This document shows positions 8,812 to 18,605 of a DNA stretch of 64,000 bases, one piece after another. Numbering within the stretch: position 1 is the first letter of the stretch; every line of letters begins with the position of its first letter. The position numbers and the translations under genes were made by a program. Source of the stretch: Streptomyces sp. NRRL S-244 (lineage in GTDB: Bacteria > Actinomycetota > Actinomycetes > Streptomycetales > Streptomycetaceae); assembly GCF_000717915.1 (NCBI RefSeq), contig NZ_JOCX01000010.1, positions 1-64,000 of the forward strand, written 5' to 3'. Below the pieces are notes generated by a model. That model was not told the origin of the DNA. It ran no database searches and saw only the letters and a list, made by a program, of their open reading frames with translations.

Positions 8812-9759
8812 CTAGTCGTTGAGAAGCGGGCCCACGTCGGCCCCGAAAGCGGTGATCTGGTCGGTCAGTTCGGCGCCGTCGCGGCTGCGGAAGCGGACCT
8901 GGATCTGGTCCACGCCGAGGGCCTTGTACGCGCGGAGGGACTCGGCGAGCGCCTCCGCCTTGCCGGTGAGGGTGCGGCGGCCTGTGTCCCAGCCGGGCTC
9001 GCCGACGTACAGCGCCTCGGTGATCGCGCCGAACTCGATGGGCCCGGCGACCCCGGCCGCCGCGCGGAGCTCCTTGATCCGGGCGATCTGCGCGGGGAGC
9101 CTGTCGCGCGGGTCGCCCTGCGGGAGCCAGCCGTCGCCGCGCACGGCGGCCCGGCGGACGGCGGCGGGCGAGGAGCCGCCGACCCAGACGGGGATGCGGG
9201 CCTGGGCGGGGCGGGGCAGCTGGCCGAGGTCCTTGAAGGAGAACAGCTCGCCCTCGAACTCCGGGTACTCCTCGGGCCCGAGGGCGGCGCGCAGCGCGTC
9301 CAGGGTCTCGTCGAGGACGGCCCCGCGGCCGGCGAAGTCGACGCCGAGGGCCTCGAACTCCTCCTGCACGTGGCCCGCGCCGACGCCGAGGATGAGCCGG
9401 CCGCCGCTGAGGTGGTCGACGGTGGCGTACTGCTTGGCGCTGAGGAGGGGGTGGCGCAGGCCGAGGATCGCGACGTGGCTGAGCAGCCGTACGTGCTCGG
9501 TGATCCCGGCGAGGAAGGCCAGGGTGGCCACGGGGTCGTACCAGACGGTGCTCATGGGGCCGGCGAGGCGGCGCGGGATGGCCACGTGGTCGCAGGTGGC
9601 CAGGTACCCGAAGCCGGCCCGGTCGGCGGCCCGCGCCACCTCGGCGAGGTCGGCGGCGGTCGCCGAGGCCTCCCAGGGCTCGGCGTAGATGGTGCTCTGC
9701 GACTGGATCGGGAGCTGCATCCCGTAGACCAGCCGGCCTTCCGCAAACACGCGCGCCAT
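8812..9759 (-). CDS. LLM-class F420-dependent oxidoreductase
   Basis: A 315-residue luciferase-like enzyme with the pattern of F420-dependent members: N-terminal YGMQLPIQSQS strand, CDHVAIP, HLSGGRLILGVGAGHVQEEFEALG as flavin/deazaflavin site, and PVWVGGSSPAAVRRAA in the C-terminal half. The ATG at 9759 was chosen because it has GGAGG 6 nt upstream. The frame remains open to 9903, but that extension is of low quality. It is the first gene of an operon with the SDR. An operator palindrome lies 89 nt upstream at 9849-9863. Confidence 0.87.
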   Translation of the reverse strand: MARVFAEGRLVYGMQLPIQSQSTIYAEPWEASATAADLAEVARAADRAGFGYLATCDHVAIPRRLAGPMSTVWYDPVATLAFLAGITEHVRLLSHVAILGLRHPLLSAKQYATVDHLSGGRLILGVGAGHVQEEFEALGVDFAGRGAVLDETLDALRAALGPEEYPEFEGELFSFKDLGQLPRPAQARIPVWVGGSSPAAVRRAAVRGDGWLPQGDPRDRLPAQIARIKELRAAAGVAGPIEFGAITEALYVGEPGWDTGRRTLTGKAEALAESLRAYKALGVDQIQVRFRSRDGAELTDQITAFGADVGPLLND

Positions 9760-9848
9760 GCCGCCTCCGCTTCGTCTTCCGCCCTCGCCCGCCCACCGGG
9801 CCGCGGCCGCCGGCCGTCTCCCGCCGGCGCCGGGGGCCATCGTCGTAG

Positions 9849-9863
9849 CTGACGGACCGTCAG
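9849..9863. promoter_or_regulatory. Palindromic operator upstream of the F420-LLM/SDR operon (perfect)
   Basis: CTGACGGACCGTCAG has perfect 6-bp arms. It lies 89 nt upstream of the F420-LLM start, a longer leader than at the other copies, and about 85 nt upstream of the divergent membrane terpene-cyclase-like gene. Confidence 0.8.
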
Positions 9864-9947
9864 GCAAGGGGTTCGACCCGCCCGGCGGGCAGCTCGTGCG
9901 CACCGGAGGGGATGTGCGGGCGCGGCGGGTTGGCTAGGGTGCCGCGG

Positions 9948-10598
9948 GTGGATCTCTTTCTGACGCTGGTCAGCGGAGTGGCGTGGACCGTCGTGTACGT
10001 CGAGGCGATCCGGGTCGGGCTGCGGGACCGGACGTACGCCATGCCGGTGGCCGCGCTCGCGCTGAACTTCGCGTGGGAGGCGACCTATGCCGTGGGGGAA
10101 TTCCGCGCCGGGGTCTCGCCCCAGGGCGTGGTCAACGTGGTGTGGGCCCTCGCCGACGTCGTCATCATCTGGACCTATCTGCGCTTCGGGCGCGCCGAGC
10201 TGCCCGATTTCGTGACGCGGCCGGTCTTCGCGGCGTGGAGCCTGCTCGTGTTCGGCAGCGGCTTCGCCGTGCAGTGGCTGTTCCTGGCGCAGTTCGGTAC
10301 GCACGACGCGACCCGGTACGCGGCGTTCCTGCAGAACCTGCTGATGTCCGGGCTGTTCATCGCCCTCTACGCCGACCGGCGCGGGCCGCGCGGGCAGTCC
10401 CTCGTCATCGCCGTCGCGAAATGGCTCGGGACGCTCGCCCCGACCCTGCTCTTCGGGGTCGTCGAGGACTCGCCGTTCGTCCTCGGGCTCGGGATCATGT
10501 GCAGCGTCTTCGACCTGGCGTACATCGGGCTGCTGGTGTGGGGGCGGCGGGTGGCCGCCGCCCCGGACCGTTCGGAACCGGCCGGCGTGTCCGTCTGA
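9948..10598 (+). CDS. Transmembrane terpene cyclase-like protein (Pyr4/PaxB family)
   Basis: A 216-residue protein that is almost entirely hydrophobic, with about seven predicted membrane segments. Two acidic residues stand out in conserved-looking contexts: Glu44 in the second helix (NFAWEATYA) and Asp189 in the last (SVFDLAYIGLL). This arrangement matches the Pyr4/PaxB family of integral membrane terpene cyclases, in which one Glu and one Asp at these positions are needed for proton-initiated cyclisation; bacterial members occur in Streptomyces meroterpenoid pathways. No prenyltransferase or epoxidase gene lies next to it, so the role is open. The GTG at 9948 was chosen because it has a TAGGG upstream; an ATG at 9912 is possible. 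Confidence 0.6.
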   Translation: MDLFLTLVSGVAWTVVYVEAIRVGLRDRTYAMPVAALALNFAWEATYAVGEFRAGVSPQGVVNVVWALADVVIIWTYLRFGRAELPDFVTRPVFAAWSLLVFGSGFAVQWLFLAQFGTHDATRYAAFLQNLLMSGLFIALYADRRGPRGQSLVIAVAKWLGTLAPTLLFGVVEDSPFVLGLGIMCSVFDLAYIGLLVWGRRVAAAPDRSEPAGVSV

Positions 10599-10617
10599 CC
10601 ACCGGCCGGCCTTGCGG

Positions 10618-11607
10618 TCAGAAGCCCGCCGGGCCCATCACGACGACCGGCTTCGCCGCCGGGTCCAGGGTGGTCAGCAGCTTCTTCATGGCCTCCTTGG
10701 AGATGCCGATGCAGCCCTGCGAGGGGCCGTTGTGGTCGACGTGGAGCCAGATGCCGCCGCCCTTGTCCTCGCCCTCCGGCTTGACCAGGTCCAGCGGGGA
10801 GTGCCCCTTGCGGCGGTTGTAGTCGACCGCGATGACGTACTCGAAGGCCCCCGCGAGGGACTCCCCGTTCACGCCCCGGCCGGTGGGGACGAAGAGCCGG
10901 TTCTGGTCGTACGGGAACTTCGTGCCCGGCGGCTTCGGCAGCAGACCGCCGGCGTCGGACAGCGTGAACACGCCGACGGGGGTGGTGAGGTCCCCGTCCT
11001 CGCGCGTGCCGGAGTTCCAGCCGCTGGCGCCGTTGTGCGCGGGCCAGCTCTCGGAGCTGCGGACCCAGTCGGCGCCGGCCGCCGGCCGGCTGTAGAAGGT
11101 CGCCGTGGACTCCGCGGAGTCCCTCGTCCGGCCGGAGACGAGGAGGAGCTGGCGGGCGTCGGCCGGGATCAGGGCCCGGGTGTCGTCGCTGAGCTCGGAG
11201 AGGCCGTCGTCGGGATCGGCGGTGGCGGGGGCCGCGGGGGCGCCGGGTGCCCCTGGAGCTCCGGGTGCCCCTGGGGCTCCGCGTGCTCCCGAGGGCGCGG
11301 GGGCGCCCGGCGCCCCGCGGGCGCCGCGGGTGGCGTGACCGGCCGCGCCGGCGGGGGCCGAGTCGGAGGTGGCGGCATCGGCGGTGCCGCGCGGGGAGGG
11401 CGTACGGGCCGCGCCCCCCGGGCGGTCCCCGGTCCGGGCCTGGGCGGTGACGCCGGGGTCGTCGTCCTGGACCGTGTACACCCACCCGGCACCGAAGGCC
11501 AGCAGGCCCACGGCGGCGGCGAGCGCCACACGCCGCGGCGAACGGAGGCCGCGGAGCGTACGGAACGAGAGGGGACTGCGGGAGCCGGCGCGGGGATGCT
11601 TGCTCAT
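10618..11607 (-). CDS. Secreted L,D-transpeptidase (YkuD-like) with collagen-like linker
   Basis: A 329-residue exported protein. A basic N-terminus and one hydrophobic segment (VALAAAVGLLAFGAGWVYTV) form a signal anchor. A Pro/Ala/Gly linker with repeated Gly-Ala-Pro triplets (about residues 90-135) leads to a YkuD-type catalytic domain ending in WLHVDHNGPSQGCIGI, where Cys299 is the expected nucleophile and the preceding His the base. It should act on peptidoglycan outside the membrane. It lies 25 nt downstream of the sensor kinase gene on the same strand, so it may belong to that operon. The ATG at 11607 is preferred over one six codons earlier. Confidence 0.82.
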   Translation of the reverse strand: MSKHPRAGSRSPLSFRTLRGLRSPRRVALAAAVGLLAFGAGWVYTVQDDDPGVTAQARTGDRPGGAARTPSPRGTADAATSDSAPAGAAGHATRGARGAPGAPAPSGARGAPGAPGAPGAPGAPAAPATADPDDGLSELSDDTRALIPADARQLLLVSGRTRDSAESTATFYSRPAAGADWVRSSESWPAHNGASGWNSGTREDGDLTTPVGVFTLSDAGGLLPKPPGTKFPYDQNRLFVPTGRGVNGESLAGAFEYVIAVDYNRRKGHSPLDLVKPEGEDKGGGIWLHVDHNGPSQGCIGISKEAMKKLLTTLDPAAKPVVVMGPAGF

Positions 11608-11632
11608 GTGACCGACGTTACACATCCGATCA

Positions 11633-12918
11633 TCAGGATTGCTGAGGCGACGCCGCCCGGTGCGGCGCAGGTGTGCCCGGAAAGCGCACTCGGACCGTCA
11701 GACCGCCGCCCGGCCCCCGATTGGCCCGCACCACGAGTCTCGCTCCGTGCGCCCGCGCGATCGAGGCGACGATCGAGAGCCCGAGCCCGGCGCCCTCCCC
11801 CGCGGTGTGCTGCCGCTCGGCGCGGCGCCGGAACGGCTCCAGCAGCCGCGGCACGTCGGCGGGCTCGATCACCGGCCCGGTGTTGGACACGGTCAGCGCC
11901 CCGTCGGCGGAGGTCTTCACGCTGATCCGCCCGCCCGGCCGGTTGTGCCGTACGGCATTGGCCAGCAGGTTCCGCACCAGATGGCCCAACAGGGCCCGAT
12001 CGCCGACCACGCCGACCGGCTCGAGGCTCCGTACGACGGTCAGCCCGGCGCCCTCCGCCGGCCCGGACCCCGCCGGCCCGGACCCCGCCGGCCCGGACCC
12101 CGCCGCTTCCGTCTCCGCCAGCTCCGCCTCCACGAGGGCCGCGAGGTCCACCGGAGCGGTGGTCTCCAGGCCCTCCTCCGATACCGCGAGCAGCAGCAGC
12201 GACTCGACGAGGTGCTCGCTGGACTCGGCGACGCCGATCAGTTTCGACCGGATCCGGGCCACCTTCTCCGGCGGCGGGTCCCCGGCCAGTCCGATCTCGG
12301 CGGCCGCCCGCTGCACGGCCAGCGGGGTGCGCAGTTCGTGGGCGGCATTGGCGGCGAACCGGCGCTGCGCGCCCACCAGGCTCTCCATCCGGTCGAGCAT
12401 GCCGTCGAAGGTGTCGGCCAGCCGCTTGAGTTCGCCGGGCGGGGCCTTGAGGCCGATCCGCTCGTGCAGGTTCTCCCCCGAAAGGCGGCGGGCCGTCTCG
12501 GTGATGACGCCGACGGGCCGCAGTACGCGGCCCGCCATCCACCAGGCCAGCCAGATCGACGGTACGGCGAACACGGCGAGGGCGATGAGCGAGACGACCA
12601 GCAGCTCGTGGAGGGTGGCGGCCTCGACGGCGGTGGAGAGGTTGCGGGTGGCGGCCCACGTCCGGAGCTGCTCCTGGGTGGGCGTGGCGGCGCCGGGCGG
12701 GAGCCGCTGGGCGGGGACCGCCTTGAGGGGCTGGCCTTCGACGGCGGCGCGCTCGAAGGCGGTGCCGGGGACGGCGGTGGTGACGGCTCCGCTGATGCGG
12801 GTGTAGAGCCCGCCCCGCAGCAGGACGTTGATCAGGGCGATCAGGCCGCCGCCTGCGAGGACGAGCAGGGAGCCGTAGAGCGCGGTGAGACGGGCGCGCT
12901 CGGAATGGAGCACCGCTC

Positions 12919-12922
<4 letters not shown>
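11633..12922 (-). CDS. Two-component sensor histidine kinase
   Basis: A 429-residue membrane kinase. One helix at residues 13-36, a sensor segment of about 70 residues, a second helix around 107-130, a HAMP-like region, the phospho-acceptor His195 in AHELRTPL, and a C-terminal ATPase domain with NLLANAVRHN and GAGLGLSIV. A short run of GSGPA repeats interrupts the region before the ATPase domain (about residues 285-300). Its start overlaps the stop of the response regulator (ATGA), giving a standard coupled pair. The pair lies divergent from the lipoprotein/ABC exporter operon and likely regulates it. Confidence 0.9.
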
Positions 12923-13656
<734 letters not shown>

Positions 13657-13746
13657 GCCGCCCTCTCTACCGGAATCTCGTATTTCCTCGTCATAAGCAA
13701 GATCGGAGAGAGAAGCGAAACCCGCCCCGGGTGGAGGGTCTGGCGC

Positions 13747-14268
13747 ATGAATCGATCCATGACCATGACCACGGCCGCGGCGCTCACCGGCCTGACCCTC
13801 TTCGTCACCGCGTGCACGGGCGGTGCCGGCTCGGACGCCAAGGACGGCAAGGACGGGAAGAAGGACGGGACGTCTTCGAACGCATCGAGCGGCAGCGGTG
13901 GCGGGCAGGCCAGCGGCGCCGACGCCGACAAGGCGCTCAAGACGCGCAAGTGCCTGCGCGAGCACGGCATAGACGCGCCCGACCCCGAGCCCGGCCAGGA
14001 CCCGCGCGGGATGACGCTGGGCTCGGGCAGCGAGGACCCGGAGGCGCTGAAGAAGGCCTTCGAGGCGTGCGGGATGCAGGCCCCCGGGACGGGCCAGCTC
14101 TCGCAGGAGGCCAAGGACAAGGCCCTGAAGTGGGCCAAGTGCATGCGGGACAACGGCGTGAACATCCCCGACCCGGAGTTCAACGGGAGCGCGATGAGCG
14201 CGACCAAGATCCCCGAGGGCCAGGAGCAGGCCTTCCAGGACGCCCAGAAGAAGTGCGAAGCCGCGTGA
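13747..14268 (+). CDS. Lipoprotein with duplicated Cys motif
   Basis: A 173-residue protein with a lipoprotein signal peptide (lipobox VTAC, lipidated Cys23). A Lys/Asp/Gly/Ser-rich linker follows, then two copies of a short motif: KCLREHGIDAPDPE and KCMRDNGVNIPDPE, each later followed by another cysteine (FEACG and KKCEAA). The internal duplication and four cysteines suggest a small disulfide-bonded extracytoplasmic domain. It is the first gene of the exporter operon, and its TGA overlaps the GTG start of the adaptor gene. This lipoprotein type is regularly found beside such ABC exporters in Streptomyces; its role is unknown. Confidence 0.88.
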   Translation: MNRSMTMTTAAALTGLTLFVTACTGGAGSDAKDGKDGKKDGTSSNASSGSGGGQASGADADKALKTRKCLREHGIDAPDPEPGQDPRGMTLGSGSEDPEALKKAFEACGMQAPGTGQLSQEAKDKALKWAKCMRDNGVNIPDPEFNGSAMSATKIPEGQEQAFQDAQKKCEAA

Positions 14269-15383
14269 GGCGGCGCGGCAAGTGGCTGCTGGGCTCGCTG
14301 GCCGTCGTACTCGCCGTCTCGGGCGGCGGGTACGCGGTGACGGCCGCCCAGCCGCGGTCGGACTCCGACGGGTCGAAGGACCGGCGCGCGGACGGGCTGC
14401 CGCAGGCGACTGCCCCGGTCACGCGCGGGGACCTCAGCTCGGGCCTCACGGTCGAGGGCACGCTCGGCTACGCGCAGGAGCGCAAGCTGGCCGCGGGCGG
14501 CCCCGGGGTGCTGACCTGGGCCGCGGGCGCGGGTACGGCGATCGAGCGGGACGGGAAGCTGTACGAGGTCAACGGCAAGCCGGTGCGCCTGATGTACGGG
14601 AGCACGCCCGTGTACCGGCAGATGAAGACCGGGGACAAGGGCGAGGACGTCAAGCAGCTCAAGCGCAACCTCCAGGCCCTCGGGTACGGAACCGGGCTCG
14701 ACCCGGAGGACGGCACCTTCACGGCGGGTACGGCGACGGCCGTCAAGCGCTGGCAGAAGGCGCACAAGGCGGCGGAGACGGGCGAGGTCGGCAAGGAGGA
14801 CATCGCCTTCGCGGCCGGGCCGCAGCGGGTGCAGAAGAACGACACGGCGGTCGGCGACGAACCGGCGCCGGGCAAGCCGGTGATGACGCTGACCGGGACC
14901 GAGCGGATGGTCCGCTTCCAGCTGGACGTGGCCAAGGCGGGCGCGGCGAAGACGGGCGACAAGGTGACCGTGAACCTGCCGGGCGGCGGCACGGCCACCG
15001 GGAAGATCGACTCGGTGGGCAGCACGGCGAACCCGGACGACCCGGGCGGCGGCGGGGGCGGCGGCTCCGGCGGAGGCGGTGGCGGTGGCGGCGGGAAGCC
15101 GAAGGTCGAGGTGAACGTGTCCCTGGACAACGCCTCCGAGATCAAGGGCCCGGACCAGTCCCCTGTATCGGTCCGGCTCACCGGCGAGACCCGCAAGGGC
15201 GTGCTCTCCGTACCGGTCAACGCACTCCTCGCACTGTCCGGCGGGGGCTTCGGCGTACAGGTCGTCGAGGGCGGCACGGTCCGCGAAGTCCCGGTCGAGC
15301 TCGGCATGTTCGGCCAGGGCCGCGTCGAGGTCAAGGGGGAAGCCCTCAAGGAGGGCGCGCAGGTGGGGATCCCGAAGCAATGA
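14265..15383 (+). CDS. Membrane-anchored efflux adaptor with peptidoglycan-binding domain
   Basis: A 372-residue exported protein with one N-terminal membrane helix. A peptidoglycan_binding_1-type repeat lies at about residues 120-165 (KTGDKGEDVKQLKRNLQALG and AVKRWQKAH). The C-terminal half resembles the beta-barrel and membrane-proximal domains of MacA/HlyD adaptors, interrupted by a poly-Gly linker around residues 258-280. It should connect the ABC exporter to the cell wall side. The GTG start at 14265 overlaps the lipoprotein stop, and its own stop overlaps the ATPase start, so the operon is fully translationally coupled. Confidence 0.88.
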   Translation: MRRRGKWLLGSLAVVLAVSGGGYAVTAAQPRSDSDGSKDRRADGLPQATAPVTRGDLSSGLTVEGTLGYAQERKLAAGGPGVLTWAAGAGTAIERDGKLYEVNGKPVRLMYGSTPVYRQMKTGDKGEDVKQLKRNLQALGYGTGLDPEDGTFTAGTATAVKRWQKAHKAAETGEVGKEDIAFAAGPQRVQKNDTAVGDEPAPGKPVMTLTGTERMVRFQLDVAKAGAAKTGDKVTVNLPGGGTATGKIDSVGSTANPDDPGGGGGGGSGGGGGGGGGKPKVEVNVSLDNASEIKGPDQSPVSVRLTGETRKGVLSVPVNALLALSGGGFGVQVVEGGTVREVPVELGMFGQGRVEVKGEALKEGAQVGIPKQ

Positions 15384-16117
15384 CGACGGCAGTGGCCACG
15401 GCCGAGAACAGGCACGCGCGCGCCGTCGTGGAACTGGCGGGCGTCACCAAGGAGTACCCCGGCGGGGTCAAGGCCCTGCGCGGGGTGGACCTCACCGTCC
15501 TGAACGGCGAACTCCTCGCCATCGTCGGCCCGTCCGGTTCCGGGAAGTCCACCCTGCTGCACATCGTCGGCACCCTCGACCGGCCGAGCGCCGGCGCGGT
15601 CGCCATCGCCGGGCACGACATCGCGACGCTGTCCGACCGCGCCCTGTCGGCGCTGCGTTCACGCCACGTCGGGTTCGTCTTCCAGTCCTTCCACCTCGTA
15701 CCGGGCATCAGCGCGCAGGCGAACGTCGCCGAGGGGCTGCTGTACTCCGGCCTCTCGCGGGCCGAGCGCGGCCGGCGGGCGGCGCGGGCCCTGGAGCGGG
15801 TCGGCCTCGGCGACCGTACGGAGCACCGGCCGCACGAGCTGTCCGGCGGGCAGAAGCAGCGGGTGGCGATCGCGCGGGCGGTGGCGGGGGAACCGGACCT
15901 GCTGCTGGCCGACGAGCCGACGGGCGCGCTGGACTCGGCGTCGGGTCGGTCGGTGATGGAGCTGCTGCACGAACTGAACGCGGACGGGGCCACCATCGCC
16001 GTGATCACCCACGACCAGGAGATCGCGGCGAGCCTGCCGCGGCAGGTGCGGATCCGGGACGGGGAGATCGTGGCGGACGTGTGGAACACGGCGGGGGCGG
16101 GGGCGAGGGAGCAGTGA
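15380..16117 (+). CDS. ABC transporter ATP-binding protein (MacB/LolD type)
   Basis: A 245-residue ATPase. Walker A GPSGSGKST at residues 50-58, Q-loop FVFQSFHLVPG, signature LSGGQKQRVAIARA, Walker B LLLADEPTGALD and switch His in VITHDQE. The HLVPG and EPTGALD forms are typical of the MacB/LolD branch that works with FtsX-like permeases and adaptor proteins. It is the third gene of the lipoprotein-adaptor-ATPase-permease operon, overlapping both neighbours by 4 nt. Confidence 0.95.
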   Translation: MTTAVATAENRHARAVVELAGVTKEYPGGVKALRGVDLTVLNGELLAIVGPSGSGKSTLLHIVGTLDRPSAGAVAIAGHDIATLSDRALSALRSRHVGFVFQSFHLVPGISAQANVAEGLLYSGLSRAERGRRAARALERVGLGDRTEHRPHELSGGQKQRVAIARAVAGEPDLLLADEPTGALDSASGRSVMELLHELNADGATIAVITHDQEIAASLPRQVRIRDGEIVADVWNTAGAGAREQ

Positions 16118-17328
16118 GGGCCTCGGTGAGGGCCGCGCGGAAGCTGACCCCGGCCCGGCTCGGCCCGCGGGACGTGCTGCACGTCGGCTCGGCGGGGCTG
16201 CGCTCGCGCCCGATGCGGGTGTTCCTGTCCGCGCTCGGGATCGCGATCGGCATCGCGACGATGATCGCGGTGGTCGGGGTGTCCTCGTCCAGCCAGGCCA
16301 AGCTGCTGCGCGAGCTCGACGAGCTGGGCACGAACATGCTGGTGGCGACGCCGGGCCAGTCGATGTTCTCGGGGCAGGACACGAAGCTGCCGAAGGAGGC
16401 CCCGGGCATGATCTCCCGTATCGAGGGGGTCGAGTCGGTGGGTACGACGGGCGACGTCGCGCAGTCCGTACGGCGATCCGAGAACATCCCGAAGGAGGAG
16501 ACGGGCGGCATCGGCCTGAAGGCGACGAAGGACGACCTGCTGGAGGTCCTGCGCGCCCGGATGCAGAAGGGGACCTGGCTGAACGGGGCCACCGGACGCT
16601 ACCCGTCGGTGGTGCTCGGGAACGTCTCGGCGCAGCGGCTGGGCATCACCGAGCCGGGGCAGCAGGTGTTCATCGGCGGCCGGTACTTCACGGTCATCGG
16701 CATCCTGGACCCGATCCCGCTGGCCCCGGAGATCGAGCGCTCGGCGCTGATCGGCTGGGAGGCGGCGGAGCAGCTGCTCGGCTTCGACGGCCATCCGACG
16801 GCGATCTACGAGCGCTCGGCGGACGACCGCGTCGGGGCGGTCCGCGGCCTGATCGCCCCGACGGCCAACCCGCAGTCGCCGAGCACGGTGTCGGTGACGG
16901 ACCCGTCGGCGGCGCTGCAGGCGAAGGCGGCCACGGAAGGGGCCTTCAGCACGCTCCTCCTCGGCCTGGGCGGGATCGCCCTGCTGGTGGGCGGGGTCGG
17001 GGTCGCGAACACCATGATCATCTCGGTACTGGAACGCCGCCACGAGATCGGCCTGCGCCGTTCGCTGGGCGCGACCAAGGGCCAGGTCCGCGTCCAGTTC
17101 GTGACGGAGTCCCTGCTCCTGTCGGGCCTCGGCGGCCTGGCGGGGATCGCCCTCGGCGCGGCGGCCACGGCGGCCTACGCCCGAGCGGGCGACCTCCCCT
17201 GGGTGGTCCCCCTCTGGGCGGTGACGGGCGGCTTCGCCTCGACCCTGGCCATAGGCACCCTGGCCGGCCTCTACCCGGCAGTCCGCGCGGCCCGCCTCTC
17301 CCCCACCCTGGCCTTGCAGGCGGCGTAG
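16114..17328 (+). CDS. ABC transporter permease (MacB/FtsX type)
   Basis: A 404-residue permease with MacB topology: one helix near residues 33-55 (RVFLSALGIAIGIATMIAVVGV), a large extracytoplasmic domain of about 230 residues, then three helices containing the FtsX motif ERRHEIGLRRSLGATKGQVRVQF. With the adaptor and ATPase it forms a tripartite exporter of peptides, antibiotics or lipid-linked substrates. The GTG start overlaps the ATPase stop. It is the last gene of the operon. Confidence 0.94.
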   Translation: MRASVRAARKLTPARLGPRDVLHVGSAGLRSRPMRVFLSALGIAIGIATMIAVVGVSSSSQAKLLRELDELGTNMLVATPGQSMFSGQDTKLPKEAPGMISRIEGVESVGTTGDVAQSVRRSENIPKEETGGIGLKATKDDLLEVLRARMQKGTWLNGATGRYPSVVLGNVSAQRLGITEPGQQVFIGGRYFTVIGILDPIPLAPEIERSALIGWEAAEQLLGFDGHPTAIYERSADDRVGAVRGLIAPTANPQSPSTVSVTDPSAALQAKAATEGAFSTLLLGLGGIALLVGGVGVANTMIISVLERRHEIGLRRSLGATKGQVRVQFVTESLLLSGLGGLAGIALGAAATAAYARAGDLPWVVPLWAVTGGFASTLAIGTLAGLYPAVRAARLSPTLALQAA

Positions 17329-17345
17329 AGCGCGGCGGGCACCGG

Positions 17346-17921
17346 ATGGCACCATCCAGTGTCATGCCACCCGACACCACCAACGCCACAGTCGAGCCCG
17401 GCCGGTACGAGGCGGGCCAGACGGGCCTCATCGTGAAGGTCCCCGAGGCCGAACCAGCCGTTCGCGCATGGCGCGAACGGCTGGACCCCTCGGCCATCGC
17501 CGGGGTCCCGGCGCACGTGACGGTGCTGTTCCCGTTCCTTCATGAGCGCCTCATCGACGCCACCGTCCAGGCTGCGCTCGCCGAGATCGTGAGCAGCCAC
17601 CGGGCCTTCGACGTCCGGTTCGCCGAGAGCCGCCGCTTCCCGGAGGTGCTGTACCTGGCCCCCGAGCCGGACACGACACTGCGGCTGCTCACCCGGGCGA
17701 TCGCCCACCACTGGCCGCAGGCCCAGCCGTACGGGGGCCGGTTCCCGGACGTCATCCCGCATCTGACGGTCGCGCAGCGACAGGAGGCGGACGTCCTGGA
17801 CGCGATCGAAGCCGACCTGGCGCGCTCGCTCCCCCTCACGACCCGCATCTCGTCGGTCGACCTCATGGTCCACGACGGCGTGGCGTGGCGGGACCGGGCT
17901 TCGTTCGCACTGCGGGTGTGA
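17346..17921 (+). CDS. 2'-5' RNA ligase family (2H phosphoesterase) protein
   Basis: A 191-residue 2H-type phosphoesterase with both catalytic HxT motifs: HVTVLFPF (His57) and HLTVAQ (His139), spaced as expected for two-lobed enzymes. The family includes RNA ligases, cyclic phosphodiesterases and tRNA-fragment processing enzymes; the cellular substrate is unknown. A 14-bp palindrome (GGATGGCACCATCC, 17344-17357) covers the ATG used here. An alternative ATG lies six codons downstream at 17364. The gene is 17 nt past the exporter permease, so read-through transcription is likely. Confidence 0.85.
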   Translation: MAPSSVMPPDTTNATVEPGRYEAGQTGLIVKVPEAEPAVRAWRERLDPSAIAGVPAHVTVLFPFLHERLIDATVQAALAEIVSSHRAFDVRFAESRRFPEVLYLAPEPDTTLRLLTRAIAHHWPQAQPYGGRFPDVIPHLTVAQRQEADVLDAIEADLARSLPLTTRISSVDLMVHDGVAWRDRASFALRV

Positions 17922-17995
17922 GGGAGGGGACGGCCACTCGGTGACGAAGCAGCGCACCGGAAGCCCGACGGGGCGGTGTCCGTGTGCGCGGGGTC

Positions 17996-18099
17996 GGGAG
18001 AGCCGGTCGGGGTTCCGGGGTCGGGACCCTCTCACTCGGGGTCGGTGGTGTGTCCGGGGGCGTCCGGAACCCTGCCCCCGGACCCCGACCGGCTCTCCC
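17996..18099. repeat. Long inverted repeat (25-bp arms) in the spacer before the NUDIX gene
   Basis: The arm at 17996-18020 (starting GGGAGAGCCGGTCGGGG) is complementary to 18075-18099 apart from one shifted base, with a 54-nt loop that itself contains GGGGTCGG-type runs. It lies between two genes on the same strand. It could act as a terminator for the 2H phosphoesterase transcript or be a small non-autonomous repeat. No terminal transposase or target duplication is seen. Confidence 0.6.
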
Positions 18100-18146
18100 G
18101 CACCCGAGGCCCTCGGTCGCCTCGCCTCCCGTCGTACGCTGAGGTG

Positions 18147-18590
18147 ATGAGAACTCCTCGGCAGGCAGCGCGGATTGTCGTCCTCTCCCCCACCGGATCG
18201 GTGTTCCTCTTCCGGGAGAACAACATCGAGGTCGGTATCCACTGGCTGCCGCCCGGTGGGGGGATCGATCCCGGGGAGACTCCTGAGCAGTGCGTGCGGC
18301 GGGAGTTGCGGGAGGAGACCGGATGGACCGATCTCGTGCCGCAGCGGCTGCTGTGCACCTGGGAGCACGACTTCACCCATCAGGGGATCCCCGTACGGCA
18401 GCACGAGCACATCTACGTCACCACCGGCCCGCGCCGCGATCCCGTACCCGAGTCGCCCGACGCGCACTGGCGGTGGCTGTCGCAGCAGGCGCTGGCTTCG
18501 CTCGGGGAGCCCCTGTGGCCGCCGCGGCTCGCCGAGCTGCTGGCCGACGCGCCGGCCGAGCCCGTCCACCTCGGCCTGGTCGGCAACTAG
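18147..18590 (+). CDS. NUDIX hydrolase
   Basis: A 147-residue NUDIX enzyme. The full box is present: GGIDPGETPEQCVRRELREE followed by TGW, satisfying GX5EX7REUXEEXGU. The family hydrolyses nucleoside diphosphates linked to another moiety; substrate cannot be told. The ATG at 18147 follows GAGGTG closely, and a GTG one codon earlier is also possible. The upstream spacer contains a long inverted repeat, so the gene probably has its own promoter. Confidence 0.88.
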   Translation: MRTPRQAARIVVLSPTGSVFLFRENNIEVGIHWLPPGGGIDPGETPEQCVRRELREETGWTDLVPQRLLCTWEHDFTHQGIPVRQHEHIYVTTGPRRDPVPESPDAHWRWLSQQALASLGEPLWPPRLAELLADAPAEPVHLGLVGN

Positions 18591-18605
18591 GGCCTGGGGG
18601 ACGGG

